Source: Mycobacteriaceae bacterium
Lineage (GTDB): Bacteria > Actinomycetota > Actinomycetes > Mycobacteriales > Mycobacteriaceae
Reading direction: 5' to 3'
NCBI GenBank assembly: GCA_019242135.1
Contig: JAFAWC010000466.1
Coordinates: forward strand, 1 to 19,753
Length of the DNA stretch: 19,753 nt
Numbering within the stretch: position 1 is the first letter of the stretch; each line of letters starts with the position of its first letter. The notes under the pieces are model-generated. The model saw nothing but the letters and a program-made list of their open reading frames with translations. It ran no database searches and was not told where the DNA came from. Shown piece after piece: positions 1-7,174 of the stretch. The translations under genes were made by a program, and so were the position numbers.

Positions 1-1287
1 GTCGGCGACCACGCGACCTACCACAAACGCTACGACGCGCCGTTGGAGTCGGACATCGACGCGCTGGCGCACACCGTGTCCGGATGGGTCCGGCGCAGCG
101 CGGCGGCGCGCGACGTCGGCGCCGACACCGCGGAGGCGATCACCGCCGCCACTGCATCGCCGGGGCGGGTGGCCACCCTGATCCTGCCTGCCGACGTGTC
201 ATGGACCGACGGGGCCGAACCCGGGCAACCGCAACCGGCGTCGGCGCCGGAAGCGCCGGCGGCCGCCGAAGCGGTGGATCTGGCCGCGACGATCCTGCGC
301 AGCGGCGAGCCGGCGATGCTGCTGCTCGGCCACGACGCCACCGGGCAGGCGGGGCTGATCGCGGCCTCCCGGATTGCCGAGGCGACCGGCGCCCGGCTGC
401 TGTGTGAAACGTTTCCGACACGGCTGGCACGGGGCGCGGGCCTGCCCGCGGTCGAACGGCTCGGATATTTCGCCGAGGCAGCCGAGGCGCAGCTGGATGG
501 GGTCAAGCACCTGATTCTGGCCGGTGCCCGCGCACCGGTGTCGTTCTTCGCCTACCCGGGCAAACCGAGCGATTTGGTGCCGGCGGGTTGTGCGGTGCAC
601 ACTCTCGCCGAGCCGGGACAAGCGAGCGCGGCGCTGGTCGCGCTGGCCGACGACGTCGCTGCCGACGCCGCGCCCACCCTCGCGGCGCTGCGCCGCCCGC
701 CGCTGCCGACCGGAGCGTTGACCGGGCAGGCCATCGCCGAGGCGGTCGGCGCGCTGCTTCCGGAGCACGCGATCGTCGTCGACGAGTCCAACACGGCCGG
801 ATTGGCGCTGCCGGCCGCGACGGCCGGTGCGCCCCCGCACGACTGGCTGACGCTGACCGGGGGCGCGATCGGCTACGGCCTGCCGAACGCGGTCGGCGCC
901 GCGATCGCCGCGCCCGACCGCCGGGTGCTGTGCCTGCAGGCCGACGGCTCGGCGATGTACACGCCCGCGGCGTTGTGGACGATGGCCCGGGAGCAGCTCG
1001 ACGTCACCACCGTCATCTACAACAACGGGGCCTACGACATCTTGCGACTCGAACTGCAGCGGGTCGGTGCGCAGAGCGCCGGCGGCGTGCCGGGTCCGCG
1101 GGCCGAAGCCATGCTCGACCTCGACCCGCCGCGAATGGATTTCGTCGCGATGGCCACCGGCATGGGCGTACCCGCCCGACGTGCCACCACCGCCGAAGAG
1201 TTCACCGCCGCGCTCGCCGACGCGCTGGCGGCGTCGGGACCACGGCTGATCGACGCGGTCATCCCGTCCCTGATGGGCGGCGCATGA
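1..1287 (+). CDS. ilvX: Acetolactate synthase-like ThDP-dependent enzyme (IlvX-like), 5'-truncated by the window edge
   Basis: The reading frame is open from base 1 (VGDHATYHKRYDAPLES...), so this is the C-terminal 428 residues of a protein that starts upstream. It is a thiamine-diphosphate enzyme of the acetohydroxyacid synthase/benzoylformate decarboxylase family. The C-terminal ThDP-binding motif is visible at about 940-1030: ADGS, then about 25 residues, then NN (YNNGAYDILR). The middle domain (about 250-700) is alanine-rich, as in these enzymes. From memory, M. tuberculosis IlvX is about 515 aa, so roughly 85 N-terminal residues are missing here, including the catalytic-glutamate region. 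The first residue of the GDG motif is Ala rather than Gly, a mild deviation. True branched-chain AHAS normally pairs with a small subunit, and none is adjacent, so the substrate may not be pyruvate. The stop overlaps the next gene by 4 bp (ATGA), suggesting co-translation. The family is certain; the precise substrate is not. Confidence 0.85.
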   Translation, partial: VGDHATYHKRYDAPLESDIDALAHTVSGWVRRSAAARDVGADTAEAITAATASPGRVATLILPADVSWTDGAEPGQPQPASAPEAPAAAEAVDLAATILRSGEPAMLLLGHDATGQAGLIAASRIAEATGARLLCETFPTRLARGAGLPAVERLGYFAEAAEAQLDGVKHLILAGARAPVSFFAYPGKPSDLVPAGCAVHTLAEPGQASAALVALADDVAADAAPTLAALRRPPLPTGALTGQAIAEAVGALLPEHAIVVDESNTAGLALPAATAGAPPHDWLTLTGGAIGYGLPNAVGAAIAAPDRRVLCLQADGSAMYTPAALWTMAREQLDVTTVIYNNGAYDILRLELQRVGAQSAGGVPGPRAEAMLDLDPPRMDFVAMATGMGVPARRATTAEEFTAALADALAASGPRLIDAVIPSLMGGA

Positions 1288-1715
1288 GCTTCGATTTGCA
1301 GCGGTTCGTCGACGCGCAGGCACCCGTGTACAACACGGTCGTCGCCGAGCTGCGGGCAGGATCCAAACGCAGTCACTGGATCTGGTTCATCTTTCCGCAG
1401 CTGGCCGGCCTGGGCCGCAGCCCGACCGCGGCGCGTTTCGCGATCTCGTCGTTGGCCGAGGCTCGTGCGTACCTGGATCACGACGTGCTCGGCCCGCGGC
1501 TTCGCGAGTGCACCCGTCTGGTCAACGCGATCGAGGGCCGAACGGTCGACGAGATCTTCGGCTGGCCGGACGACCTCAAGGTGCGCTCGTCGATGACACT
1601 GTTCGCCCGCGCCACCGATGACAACGCCGAATTCGTCGGGCTTTTAGACAAGTTCTATGGGGGTGAGCACGACCCGGCGACGGTTGACCTGCTGTCACGC
1701 CGGCCGCAGCACTAG
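1284..1715 (+). CDS. DUF1810 family protein
   Basis: A 143-residue protein whose start codon overlaps the preceding stop (ATGA), typical of translational coupling in an operon. It shows the DUF1810 hallmarks: N-terminal FDLQRFVDAQ, the WIWFIFPQLAGLG core at about residues 32-44, LGPRLRECT in the middle and the FGWPDDLKVRSSMTLF segment at about 92-107. Length is normal for the family (about 140 aa). It is a soluble alpha-helical protein with no signal peptide or membrane segment. Its biochemical role is unknown; the old database label 'calpastatin' has no support in the sequence. The last 21 bp overlap the end of the convergent GH13 gene, so transcription of the two probably collides or shares a termination zone. 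Confidence 0.88.
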   Translation: MSFDLQRFVDAQAPVYNTVVAELRAGSKRSHWIWFIFPQLAGLGRSPTAARFAISSLAEARAYLDHDVLGPRLRECTRLVNAIEGRTVDEIFGWPDDLKVRSSMTLFARATDDNAEFVGLLDKFYGGEHDPATVDLLSRRPQH

Positions 1716-2963
1716 CCAGCCATTCGGTTCGACGACCGCTTTTCGCACCTGTACCGACGCGGGTGCTCCGGCACCGCCCAGAACGTGTCCGTGCTCAAAA
1801 CCGAAGTCTGTCAGCGTGATCGATAGCGGAGTGGTGTCGATGTTCAAAACGACAAGAAGAGCGTTCTCATGGTGGCGGCTGATGTAGGCGTAGCGGCGGT
1901 TCTGCAGGAGCACCGCATGGGTGGTGGCGCGGTGCAGCCACGGGTGACGCCGTCGAAGCCCGATGAGGAACTGATGCAACCGGAATGCTTCTTCGGCCAC
2001 ACGATCCAGCGGCTCGGGCGCAACAGGGAATTCGGGTCGGATCGCGTCGTCCCCGCCGTGTCGTTCCTCCTTCGTTCCGAGGCGCGCGAACTCGTCACCG
2101 GCATAGATACTGGGAACGCCGCCAACGGTCATCAGGATCACAACCGCGTGCGCAAGGTGCCGCGGGTCGTCCAGCCGGGTGGCGATGCGCGTGACGTCAT
2201 GGTTGCCGACAAACGTCAACGGCGCGAACGCCTCGAGGAATTCGTTGTGGCGCTGCAGCGCCCAATCGAGTTCGTGAAAATTGCCATCGTTGCATGCACT
2301 CCAGATGGCCTTCCACAGCTCGTACTGTGTAACCGAGTCGAATGTGCCGTCGCGCACCCGCGCGGAGTAATCCCCGTGGATGACCTCTCCCACGAACCAG
2401 GCGCCGGGATAGGCGGTGCGCACGCCGGGGATGACCGACGCCCAGAACGCGTCCGGCATGGCGTATGCCGCGTCGAGCCGCCACCCGTCAGCGCCCCGGC
2501 CCAGCCAGTGGCGCATCACGTCGCCGACGTAGTCAATTACCTCGGCGTTGAAGTGATCGAGCGCGATCAGCTCGCCATGGCCCTCGAAAGTGTGAAAGCC
2601 GTTGGGGCCGCTGCGAAACCATGACGAGTGAGGAAAGTCGGTTCCGACATGGTTGAATACGCCGTCGAGCAGGACACGCAGGCCCCGCCGATGCGCCTGC
2701 TCGACGAGGAAGTCGAAGTCGGCGTCGTCGCCGAGGCGCGCGTCGATGCGGTAATGGTCGGTGGTGTCGTAGCCGTGGGTGCGCGATGCGAAGATCGGCC
2801 CGAGCGCGATACCGGACGCGCCGAGCGCAATCGCGTGGTCGAACCATCGCACGAGGCGGCGCAGCCGGTGCTGTCCGGGCGGGGGAGCAGCAGGGTAGGC
2901 GCCGACGAAGCCCAACGGATAGACCTGCCACCAGATCGCGTGCTGCACCCATGCGAGCGCCAC
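1695..2963 (-). CDS. GH13 alpha-amylase family glycoside hydrolase
   Basis: A 422-residue single-domain (beta/alpha)8 enzyme of the alpha-amylase clan. All four conserved regions are readable: region I DGVFNHVG (residues 100-107), region II GWRLDAA with nucleophile Asp164, region III FVGEVIHG with acid/base Glu193, and region IV FVGNHDVTR with His255-Asp256. It probably hydrolyses or rearranges alpha-glucosidic bonds in glycogen, maltodextrin or trehalose-type glucans. No signal peptide is visible, so it is expected in the cytoplasm. It is shorter than TreS or typical secreted amylases and ends in a short beta domain with no carbohydrate-binding module. The assigned start is a GTG; a second GTG five codons in also fits, just before QHAIWWQVYPLGF. 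It lies 11 bp downstream of the rhomboid-like gene on the same strand, so the two form an operon. Exact substrate is not deducible. Confidence 0.9.
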   Translation of the reverse strand: MALAWVQHAIWWQVYPLGFVGAYPAAPPPGQHRLRRLVRWFDHAIALGASGIALGPIFASRTHGYDTTDHYRIDARLGDDADFDFLVEQAHRRGLRVLLDGVFNHVGTDFPHSSWFRSGPNGFHTFEGHGELIALDHFNAEVIDYVGDVMRHWLGRGADGWRLDAAYAMPDAFWASVIPGVRTAYPGAWFVGEVIHGDYSARVRDGTFDSVTQYELWKAIWSACNDGNFHELDWALQRHNEFLEAFAPLTFVGNHDVTRIATRLDDPRHLAHAVVILMTVGGVPSIYAGDEFARLGTKEERHGGDDAIRPEFPVAPEPLDRVAEEAFRLHQFLIGLRRRHPWLHRATTHAVLLQNRRYAYISRHHENALLVVLNIDTTPLSITLTDFGFEHGHVLGGAGAPASVQVRKAVVEPNGWLVLRPA

Positions 2964-2974
2964 GGCTGCGCAGT

Positions 2975-3667
2975 CTACGCACAGGCGCGCCGCCGGCGGC
3001 CGCGAAGGCGGCCGGGATCAAACGGTGCCCCCCGGCCTCGCGTCAGCGGGTAACTGCACAGGCCAATCGCCACCGCGAACAGATGACCCAAGCCGGTGAA
3101 CCCGGGGCGCCACAGCGCCGCGACGATAAACGTGGCCAGCACGGCGGCAACGTAGGCCCAGCGCCAGGGCACGGCGATGCGGTAGGCGAGCACGGCGACG
3201 AGGCCGACCACGAAGTAGCTGACGCCGATGTCGGGCACGTTGATCAAGCGCTCGGGCGCCGTGCCGCGCTCGATGCGCAGATACAGCCAGCCTTCGCTGA
3301 GGTAGGTCGCTGCGACGTGGGCGACGAGCCCGACCCCAAGCCAGCGCAGCTGGCCCAGCCAATGTTCGACGGGCGCGAGAAAGACAGTGAAGACCACCGC
3401 ATAGGGCAGCCAGTACCGGCCGTCGATCCACAGCAGACTTTCGAGGAGCACCCGGACCGGGTCGGTGGCCAGGTGATGCAGATTGGTCGAGCGATGCACC
3501 AGAAAGTGGTGCAGCTGGCGGCGGTTCATCTGGTGCGTGATGCTGGTCGTGTAGCCCAACACGACCAGCCAGACATAGGTCAGCGGCGCGGTGCGCACGA
3601 ACCGCCACAGTTTCTTGCCCACCGCGAACACCCTGATGACGATCGCATGCCCGGGACCAAACAGCAC
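2975..3667 (-). CDS. Rhomboid-like integral membrane protein
   Basis: A 230-residue polytopic membrane protein with about six hydrophobic segments (around residues 28-44, 85-100, 107-122, 147-165, 168-186 and 192-205) and a basic C-terminal tail (RLRGRRRRACA). Rhomboid features can be traced: a HxxxNLHHLATDPVRVL segment (about 58-74) resembling the L1/TM2 start, GVSYF with candidate nucleophile Ser150, and GLGHLFAVAIG with candidate His195. The second Gly of the canonical GxSG is Tyr here, so it may be a divergent protease or a pseudoprotease. The start is a GTG 19 bp from a KstR box in the divergent intergenic region. Another GTG at residue 13 is possible. It heads the rhomboid-GH13 operon. 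The membrane fold is clear; proteolytic activity is inferred only from motif spacing. Confidence 0.75.
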   Translation of the reverse strand: MLFGPGHAIVIRVFAVGKKLWRFVRTAPLTYVWLVVLGYTTSITHQMNRRQLHHFLVHRSTNLHHLATDPVRVLLESLLWIDGRYWLPYAVVFTVFLAPVEHWLGQLRWLGVGLVAHVAATYLSEGWLYLRIERGTAPERLINVPDIGVSYFVVGLVAVLAYRIAVPWRWAYVAAVLATFIVAALWRPGFTGLGHLFAVAIGLCSYPLTRGRGAPFDPGRLRGRRRRACA

Positions 3668-3686
3668 GCAACTCGACAGCGCAGAG

Positions 3687-3700
3687 TAGAACGTGTTCTA
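3687..3700. promoter_or_regulatory. Predicted KstR operator
   Basis: The sequence TAGAACGTGTTCTA is a palindrome with 6-bp arms and fits every fixed position of the known KstR motif TnnAACnnGTTnnA, the operator of the TetR-family cholesterol-catabolism repressor of mycobacteria. It sits 8 bp before the thioesterase ATG and 19 bp before the divergent rhomboid-like GTG, so it could control both directions. Binding itself has not been tested here. Confidence 0.8.
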
Positions 3701-3708
3701 GTGCAAGG

Positions 3709-4332
3709 ATGCTGGAGTTCTCCAGGGAGGACCTGACCGCCGCGGACGTGGAACGGCTGCGGCGGATCTATGAGCCGCTGACGCAGTCCGTGCGTGAACT
3801 GATCGACGCGGCCATCCGAACCGAGGTCGACGCCACGACCGTCGCCGAGGTGACGGCTCAGATCGAGGTCGCGACCGCGCGGTTGCGCAGCAACCAGATG
3901 CCGGGTCCGTTCGGGGTGCGGTTCACCTTCGACGCCGGCGGCATGGCCTGGGGCAACCCGGTGATCGGCGTGCGCAATCCGATCGCACCGCCGGTCGTGC
4001 TCGACTGTGACGACTCGGGCAAGGTGTCGGCGGACTTTCATCTCGGCGCCGCATACGAAGGGCCGCCGGGCCACGTCCACGGTGGTGTCTGCGCGCTAAT
4101 TCTCGATCACGTGCTCGGCGAAGCCGCCAGTGGTGGCCTGACCCGGCCAGCGTTCACCGGCACGATCACCTGCCGCTATCTCCGCGCCACCCGGCTGGGT
4201 GCACTGCACACCGAGGCCACCATCGAGCGCGTCGAGGGCGTGAAGACGTTCGCGGTCGGTCATCTCGCCGACGAGGAAGGCGTCACCGTGGAGGCCGAGG
4301 GGGTCTTCGTCGTGCCCAAATGGGCCCGCTGA
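3709..4332 (+). CDS. PaaI-type hotdog-fold acyl-CoA thioesterase
   Basis: A 207-residue protein with a helical N-terminal extension (about residues 1-65) followed by one hotdog domain. The family signature is at residues 120-140: PGHVHGGVCALILDHVLGEAA, with the HGG turn (124-126) and an Asp (133) at the usual active-site position. FTGTITCRYLRATRLG and the final EAEGVFVVPK strands are also typical of THEM4/PaaI-like thioesterases. It should hydrolyse an acyl-CoA to free acid and CoA in the cytoplasm. The KstR box immediately upstream suggests the substrate is an intermediate, or a stalled CoA ester, of sterol or propionate metabolism. The start ATG lies 9 nt after the operator, with AAGG just in front. 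It is followed by a GC-rich hairpin before bfrA, so it is probably monocistronic. The family is secure; the substrate is inferred. Confidence 0.88.
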   Translation: MLEFSREDLTAADVERLRRIYEPLTQSVRELIDAAIRTEVDATTVAEVTAQIEVATARLRSNQMPGPFGVRFTFDAGGMAWGNPVIGVRNPIAPPVVLDCDDSGKVSADFHLGAAYEGPPGHVHGGVCALILDHVLGEAASGGLTRPAFTGTITCRYLRATRLGALHTEATIERVEGVKTFAVGHLADEEGVTVEAEGVFVVPKWAR

Positions 4333-4339
4333 CAGAGGC

Positions 4340-4353
4340 GCCGGCGCGCCGGC
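4340..4353. terminator. GC-rich hairpin after thioesterase gene
   Basis: GCCGGCGCGCCGGC is a perfect 14-bp palindrome starting 7 bp after the thioesterase stop. There is no T-tract, as is usual for mycobacterial hairpins. A terminator role is inferred from position only. Confidence 0.35.
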
Positions 4354-4391
4354 CTCGGCACGATTCGGCGTGCCCGGGCGTCGTCCTGCAC

Positions 4392-4397
4392 TACATT
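4392..4397 (+). promoter_or_regulatory. Candidate -10 box of bfrA (leaderless)
   Basis: TACATT matches the mycobacterial TANNNT -10 pattern and lies 8 nt before the bfrA ATG, which would place the transcription start at or beside the start codon. No convincing -35 box and no ribosome binding site are seen, consistent with leaderless translation. Confidence 0.45.
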
Positions 4398-4405
4398 GAG
4401 CAGCT

Positions 4406-4885
4406 ATGCAGGGTGACGCCGACGTTCTCAAGCTCCTCAACGAGCAACTGACCAGCGAGTTGACCGCGATCAATCAATATTTCCTGCACTCGAAAATGCA
4501 GGAGAACTGGGGCTTCACCGAACTGGCCAAGCGCACCCGGGAAGAGTCGATCGAGGAGATGCACCACGCGGAGTGGATCACCGATCGCATCCTTCTGCTT
4601 GACGGCCTGCCCAACTACCAACGGCTGTTCTCGCTTCGCGTCGGGCAGTCGCTGCGCGAACAGTTCGAAAGCGATCTCGCCATCGAACTGGAAGTGAAGG
4701 CCCGCCTCGGACCCGGGATCGTGATGTGCCGGGAGAAGCAGGACTCCACCAGCGCCGTGCTCTTCGAGAAAATCATGGCTGACGAGGAAAAACACATCGA
4801 CTGGCTGGAGACACAGCTGGAGCTGATGGACAAGCTGGGCGAGCCGCTGTACGCGGCGCAGTGTGTCTCGCGCCCACCCAGCTGA
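4406..4885 (+). CDS. bfrA: Bacterioferritin BfrA
   Basis: A 159-residue four-helix-bundle ferritin that oxidises Fe(II) and stores iron as a mineral in a 24-mer shell. All six dinuclear ferroxidase ligands are present (Glu18, Glu51, His54, Glu94, Glu127, His130), as is the haem-ligating Met52. Length and the ends (MQGDADVLKLLNEQL... and ...QCVSRPPS) agree with what is remembered of M. tuberculosis BfrA (Rv1876). Some positions differ, such as Trp57 and a lysine-rich helix C (EVKARLGPG). As in M. tuberculosis it sits next to the large DHA2 pump gene, but convergently with a 176-bp gap. A -10-like box 8 nt before the ATG suggests a leaderless mRNA. No clear IdeR iron box was recognised upstream. 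Confidence 0.96.
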   Translation: MQGDADVLKLLNEQLTSELTAINQYFLHSKMQENWGFTELAKRTREESIEEMHHAEWITDRILLLDGLPNYQRLFSLRVGQSLREQFESDLAIELEVKARLGPGIVMCREKQDSTSAVLFEKIMADEEKHIDWLETQLELMDKLGEPLYAAQCVSRPPS

Positions 4886-5011
4886 ACCGGCACCGGAGCG
4901 GCGATGCCGGGCCAAGCGCTAGCTTCTTAACGCCGGGGTTGCACTCGTCCATCGCCTAACGACGATCCAGACGCAACCGATCTCAGTTCGTCGCTTGTGT
5001 GGGAAATCCCC

Positions 5012-5025
5012 CCAGGAAAGCCTGG
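5012..5025. terminator. Weak hairpin between convergent bfrA and efflux-pump genes
   Basis: CCAGG-AAAG-CCTGG forms a 5-bp perfect stem with a 4-nt loop in the 176-bp gap between two converging genes (4886-5061). The rest of that gap shows no gene, repeat or RNA that could be recognised. A shared termination role is inferred from position. Confidence 0.3.
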
Positions 5026-5061
5026 TCAAACCTGCATTGCTGTGACATCGGATGATTCGCG

Positions 5062-7128
5062 TCACCGCGGACGTCCAGAGGGAAGCAGTCGGTCGGGTTC
5101 GTCGGCCCAATCCCGTTGCATGAGCACCCGATGCGCGATGCGGTCCAGTGCTGCCTGGATCTCGACGCGGTCGGGTCGGCCTTCGAACGACGGTGATCGC
5201 TCGAGTTTGTCTGCCCAGTACTCGACGATCGCCGACGACAAGACGTCTACCTGCTGTCGTCCGGCTTGCGTGAGCCACAGGCTGTCGCCGGTGCGCAGGG
5301 CGTAACCGTGCTCGACCAAGCGCCCGAACGTCGGCTCGAGCACCTCCTGCGGCATGCGCCGGCGCTCGGCGATATCGGAGAGCCGAGCGCCGCCGAACAC
5401 CTGCGCGTGGCGGTAGATCTGCAGCAGCGCCCAGGTCTGGGCGATGTCCAACTCGCAACCGACCCGTGCGCACAGCGCGCGCAACCGGACGGCGGGGCTG
5501 TGCCGCATCATGCGGCCTAGAGCGGTCTCCAACATGTTGTCGGGCGATGCGCTGTTCGGCATCGCGAAACCCTCGCCCATGTCAAGCCCTACTGCCGCGG
5601 CGTCGCGCAGCGGCACCTCTTTGAGCGAGAGCGCGACGAGGAAGCCGACAACAGCCACCGGAGACGCGCAAAGAAACACCAGGTCGAGCGATTGGGCGTA
5701 TGCGTGTACCACGGGTGCCGCGACCGGGTGGGGCAGCGCGTGCAGGACCTTTGGATCCTGGGCCGCCCTGCCCGGCGCGCCACTGGCGGCCAGGGCCGGC
5801 GGAATGCGGTTGGCCAGGAAGTTGACGAACAGCGAACCGAACACCGCCGCCCCGAATGAGCTTCCGATCGTGCGGAAGAAGGTCACGCCGGACGTCGCCA
5901 CTCCCAAATCCGCGAAGTCCGACGTGTTCTGCACGATCAGCACCAGCACCTGCATGCACATGCCGATGCCGGTGCCCAGCACAAACAGGTACGCCGACTG
6001 CACCACCGCGGGCGTCGAGGCGTCCATCCGCGACAACAGCACGAAGCCCACGCCCATGATCAGCGTGCCCGCGACCGGGAACATCTTGTACCGGCCGGTG
6101 CGCCCGACGATCGCACCGCTGCCGATCGAGGTGACCAGCAGCCCGGCCACCATCGGCAACGTCCGCAGACCGGACGCGGTGGCCGACACGCCGTCGACGA
6201 ACTGCATGAACGTCGGCAGGAAAGTCAGTGCACCCAGCATCGCGAAGCCGACGACGAAGGAGAGCACACAGCACACGCTGAACACCGGATTGGAAAACAG
6301 CCGGATGGGAAGGACCGGCTCGGCGGCGCGCAGTTCGATGATCACGAACGTCGCCAGCGCCACAGCCGATGCCGCGAAGAGTCCGATGATCATCGGGGAG
6401 CTCCACGGATACACGTTGCCGCCCCAGCTGGTGGCCAACGTGAGGCCGGAGGCGCCGAGCCCGACGAACACGATGCCCGCGTAGTCGATGCGGGGTTTGG
6501 CGGTTCGCCCCAACGCCGGTATGGCGGCGGCGGCCACCAACACCACCACCACGGCCACTGGCACGTTGATCCAAAACGCCCACCGCCAACTCAGGTGGTC
6601 GACGAAAAAACCGCCGAGCAGCGGACCCACCACGGTCGTCACCCCGAACACCGCGCCCAGCGCGCCCTGGTAGCGGCCCCGGTCGCGCAGCGGAACGACT
6701 TCGCCGATCAGCGCGGCCGCGGTGACCATGATCGCGCCGCCACCGATGCCCTGCAGCGCGCGGGACGCGACCAGCGTCGCCATCGATTGCGCCAGCCCAC
6801 ACAGCACCGACCCGGCGAGGAAGAACATCACCCCCGTTTGGAAAACCCGCTTGCGGCCGTAGAGGTCGCCGAGCTTGCCCACGATCGCCGTCACGATCGT
6901 CGATGCGAGCAGATAGCTCGTCACCACCCATGACTGATGTCCGGCACCGCCGAGGTCGGCGACCACCGTCGGCAGCGCGGTGGCCACGATGGTCTGGTCG
7001 AGGGCCGCCAGCAGCATGCCGAACAAGACCGCAATGAAGATGAAGTTGCGCCGCTGCGGGCTGATCAGTGCGCTGCCGGACCCGGGGTCGGCGGCTTGCC
7101 CGACCTGTTCGGTGACCGAGCCAGCCAT
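5062..7128 (-). CDS. DHA2-family MFS drug:proton antiporter with C-terminal winged-helix domain (Rv1877-like)
   Basis: A 688-residue protein. Residues about 27-515 form a 14-helix MFS transporter of the EmrB/QacA (DHA2) type, with LDQTIVATALPTV at 43-55, motif A GKLGDLYGRKR at 84-94 and the antiporter motif C region (GAVFGVTTVVGPLLGG) at about 158-173. It should export hydrophobic compounds using the proton gradient. Residues about 540-650 are soluble and look like a MarR-type winged helix: ALLQIYRHA, LSDIAERRRMPQEVLEPTFGRLVEHGYALRTG, a wing strand, then LTQAGRQQVD. This is an unusual fusion for a transporter. M. tuberculosis Rv1877 is of similar length (about 687 aa, from memory), so the extension is probably ancestral. 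It lies 46 bp downstream of the TetR gene on the same strand and may be co-transcribed or have its own leaderless promoter. Confidence 0.92.
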   Translation of the reverse strand: MAGSVTEQVGQAADPGSGSALISPQRRNFIFIAVLFGMLLAALDQTIVATALPTVVADLGGAGHQSWVVTSYLLASTIVTAIVGKLGDLYGRKRVFQTGVMFFLAGSVLCGLAQSMATLVASRALQGIGGGAIMVTAAALIGEVVPLRDRGRYQGALGAVFGVTTVVGPLLGGFFVDHLSWRWAFWINVPVAVVVVLVAAAAIPALGRTAKPRIDYAGIVFVGLGASGLTLATSWGGNVYPWSSPMIIGLFAASAVALATFVIIELRAAEPVLPIRLFSNPVFSVCCVLSFVVGFAMLGALTFLPTFMQFVDGVSATASGLRTLPMVAGLLVTSIGSGAIVGRTGRYKMFPVAGTLIMGVGFVLLSRMDASTPAVVQSAYLFVLGTGIGMCMQVLVLIVQNTSDFADLGVATSGVTFFRTIGSSFGAAVFGSLFVNFLANRIPPALAASGAPGRAAQDPKVLHALPHPVAAPVVHAYAQSLDLVFLCASPVAVVGFLVALSLKEVPLRDAAAVGLDMGEGFAMPNSASPDNMLETALGRMMRHSPAVRLRALCARVGCELDIAQTWALLQIYRHAQVFGGARLSDIAERRRMPQEVLEPTFGRLVEHGYALRTGDSLWLTQAGRQQVDVLSSAIVEYWADKLERSPSFEGRPDRVEIQAALDRIAHRVLMQRDWADEPDRLLPSGRPR

Positions 7129-7134
7129 AGTGAA

Positions 7135-7140
7135 AGCCTA
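7135..7140 (-). promoter_or_regulatory. Candidate -10 box of the efflux-pump gene
   Basis: On the minus strand TAGGCT (TANNNT type) lies 6 nt before the pump ATG, so a leaderless transcript independent of the upstream TetR gene is possible. No matching -35 box is evident. Confidence 0.3.
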
Positions 7141-7174
7141 CGGGTGTCGCGGCGCGGGCCGCTCTCACGTGGAG

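Noticed and set aside
588..1715. 375-codon start for the DUF1810 gene that would extend far upstream
   Set aside because: The upstream part is an Arg-rich out-of-frame reading of ilvX; the DUF1810 domain begins at the ATG overlapping the ilvX stop.
2786..3736. 316-codon plus-strand open frame opposite the rhomboid-like gene
   Set aside because: It has no hydrophobic pattern or domain, and the opposite strand encodes a coherent membrane protein with sensible ends.
4919..5473. 184-codon minus-strand open frame reaching into the bfrA-pump gap
   Set aside because: Most of it overlaps the pump gene's C-terminal domain out of frame, and the gap portion shows no coding signal.
5582..7168. 528-codon minus-strand open frame overlapping the efflux pump
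   Set aside because: It is out of frame with the pump gene on the same strand, is arginine-rich with no domain, and follows from high third-position GC.
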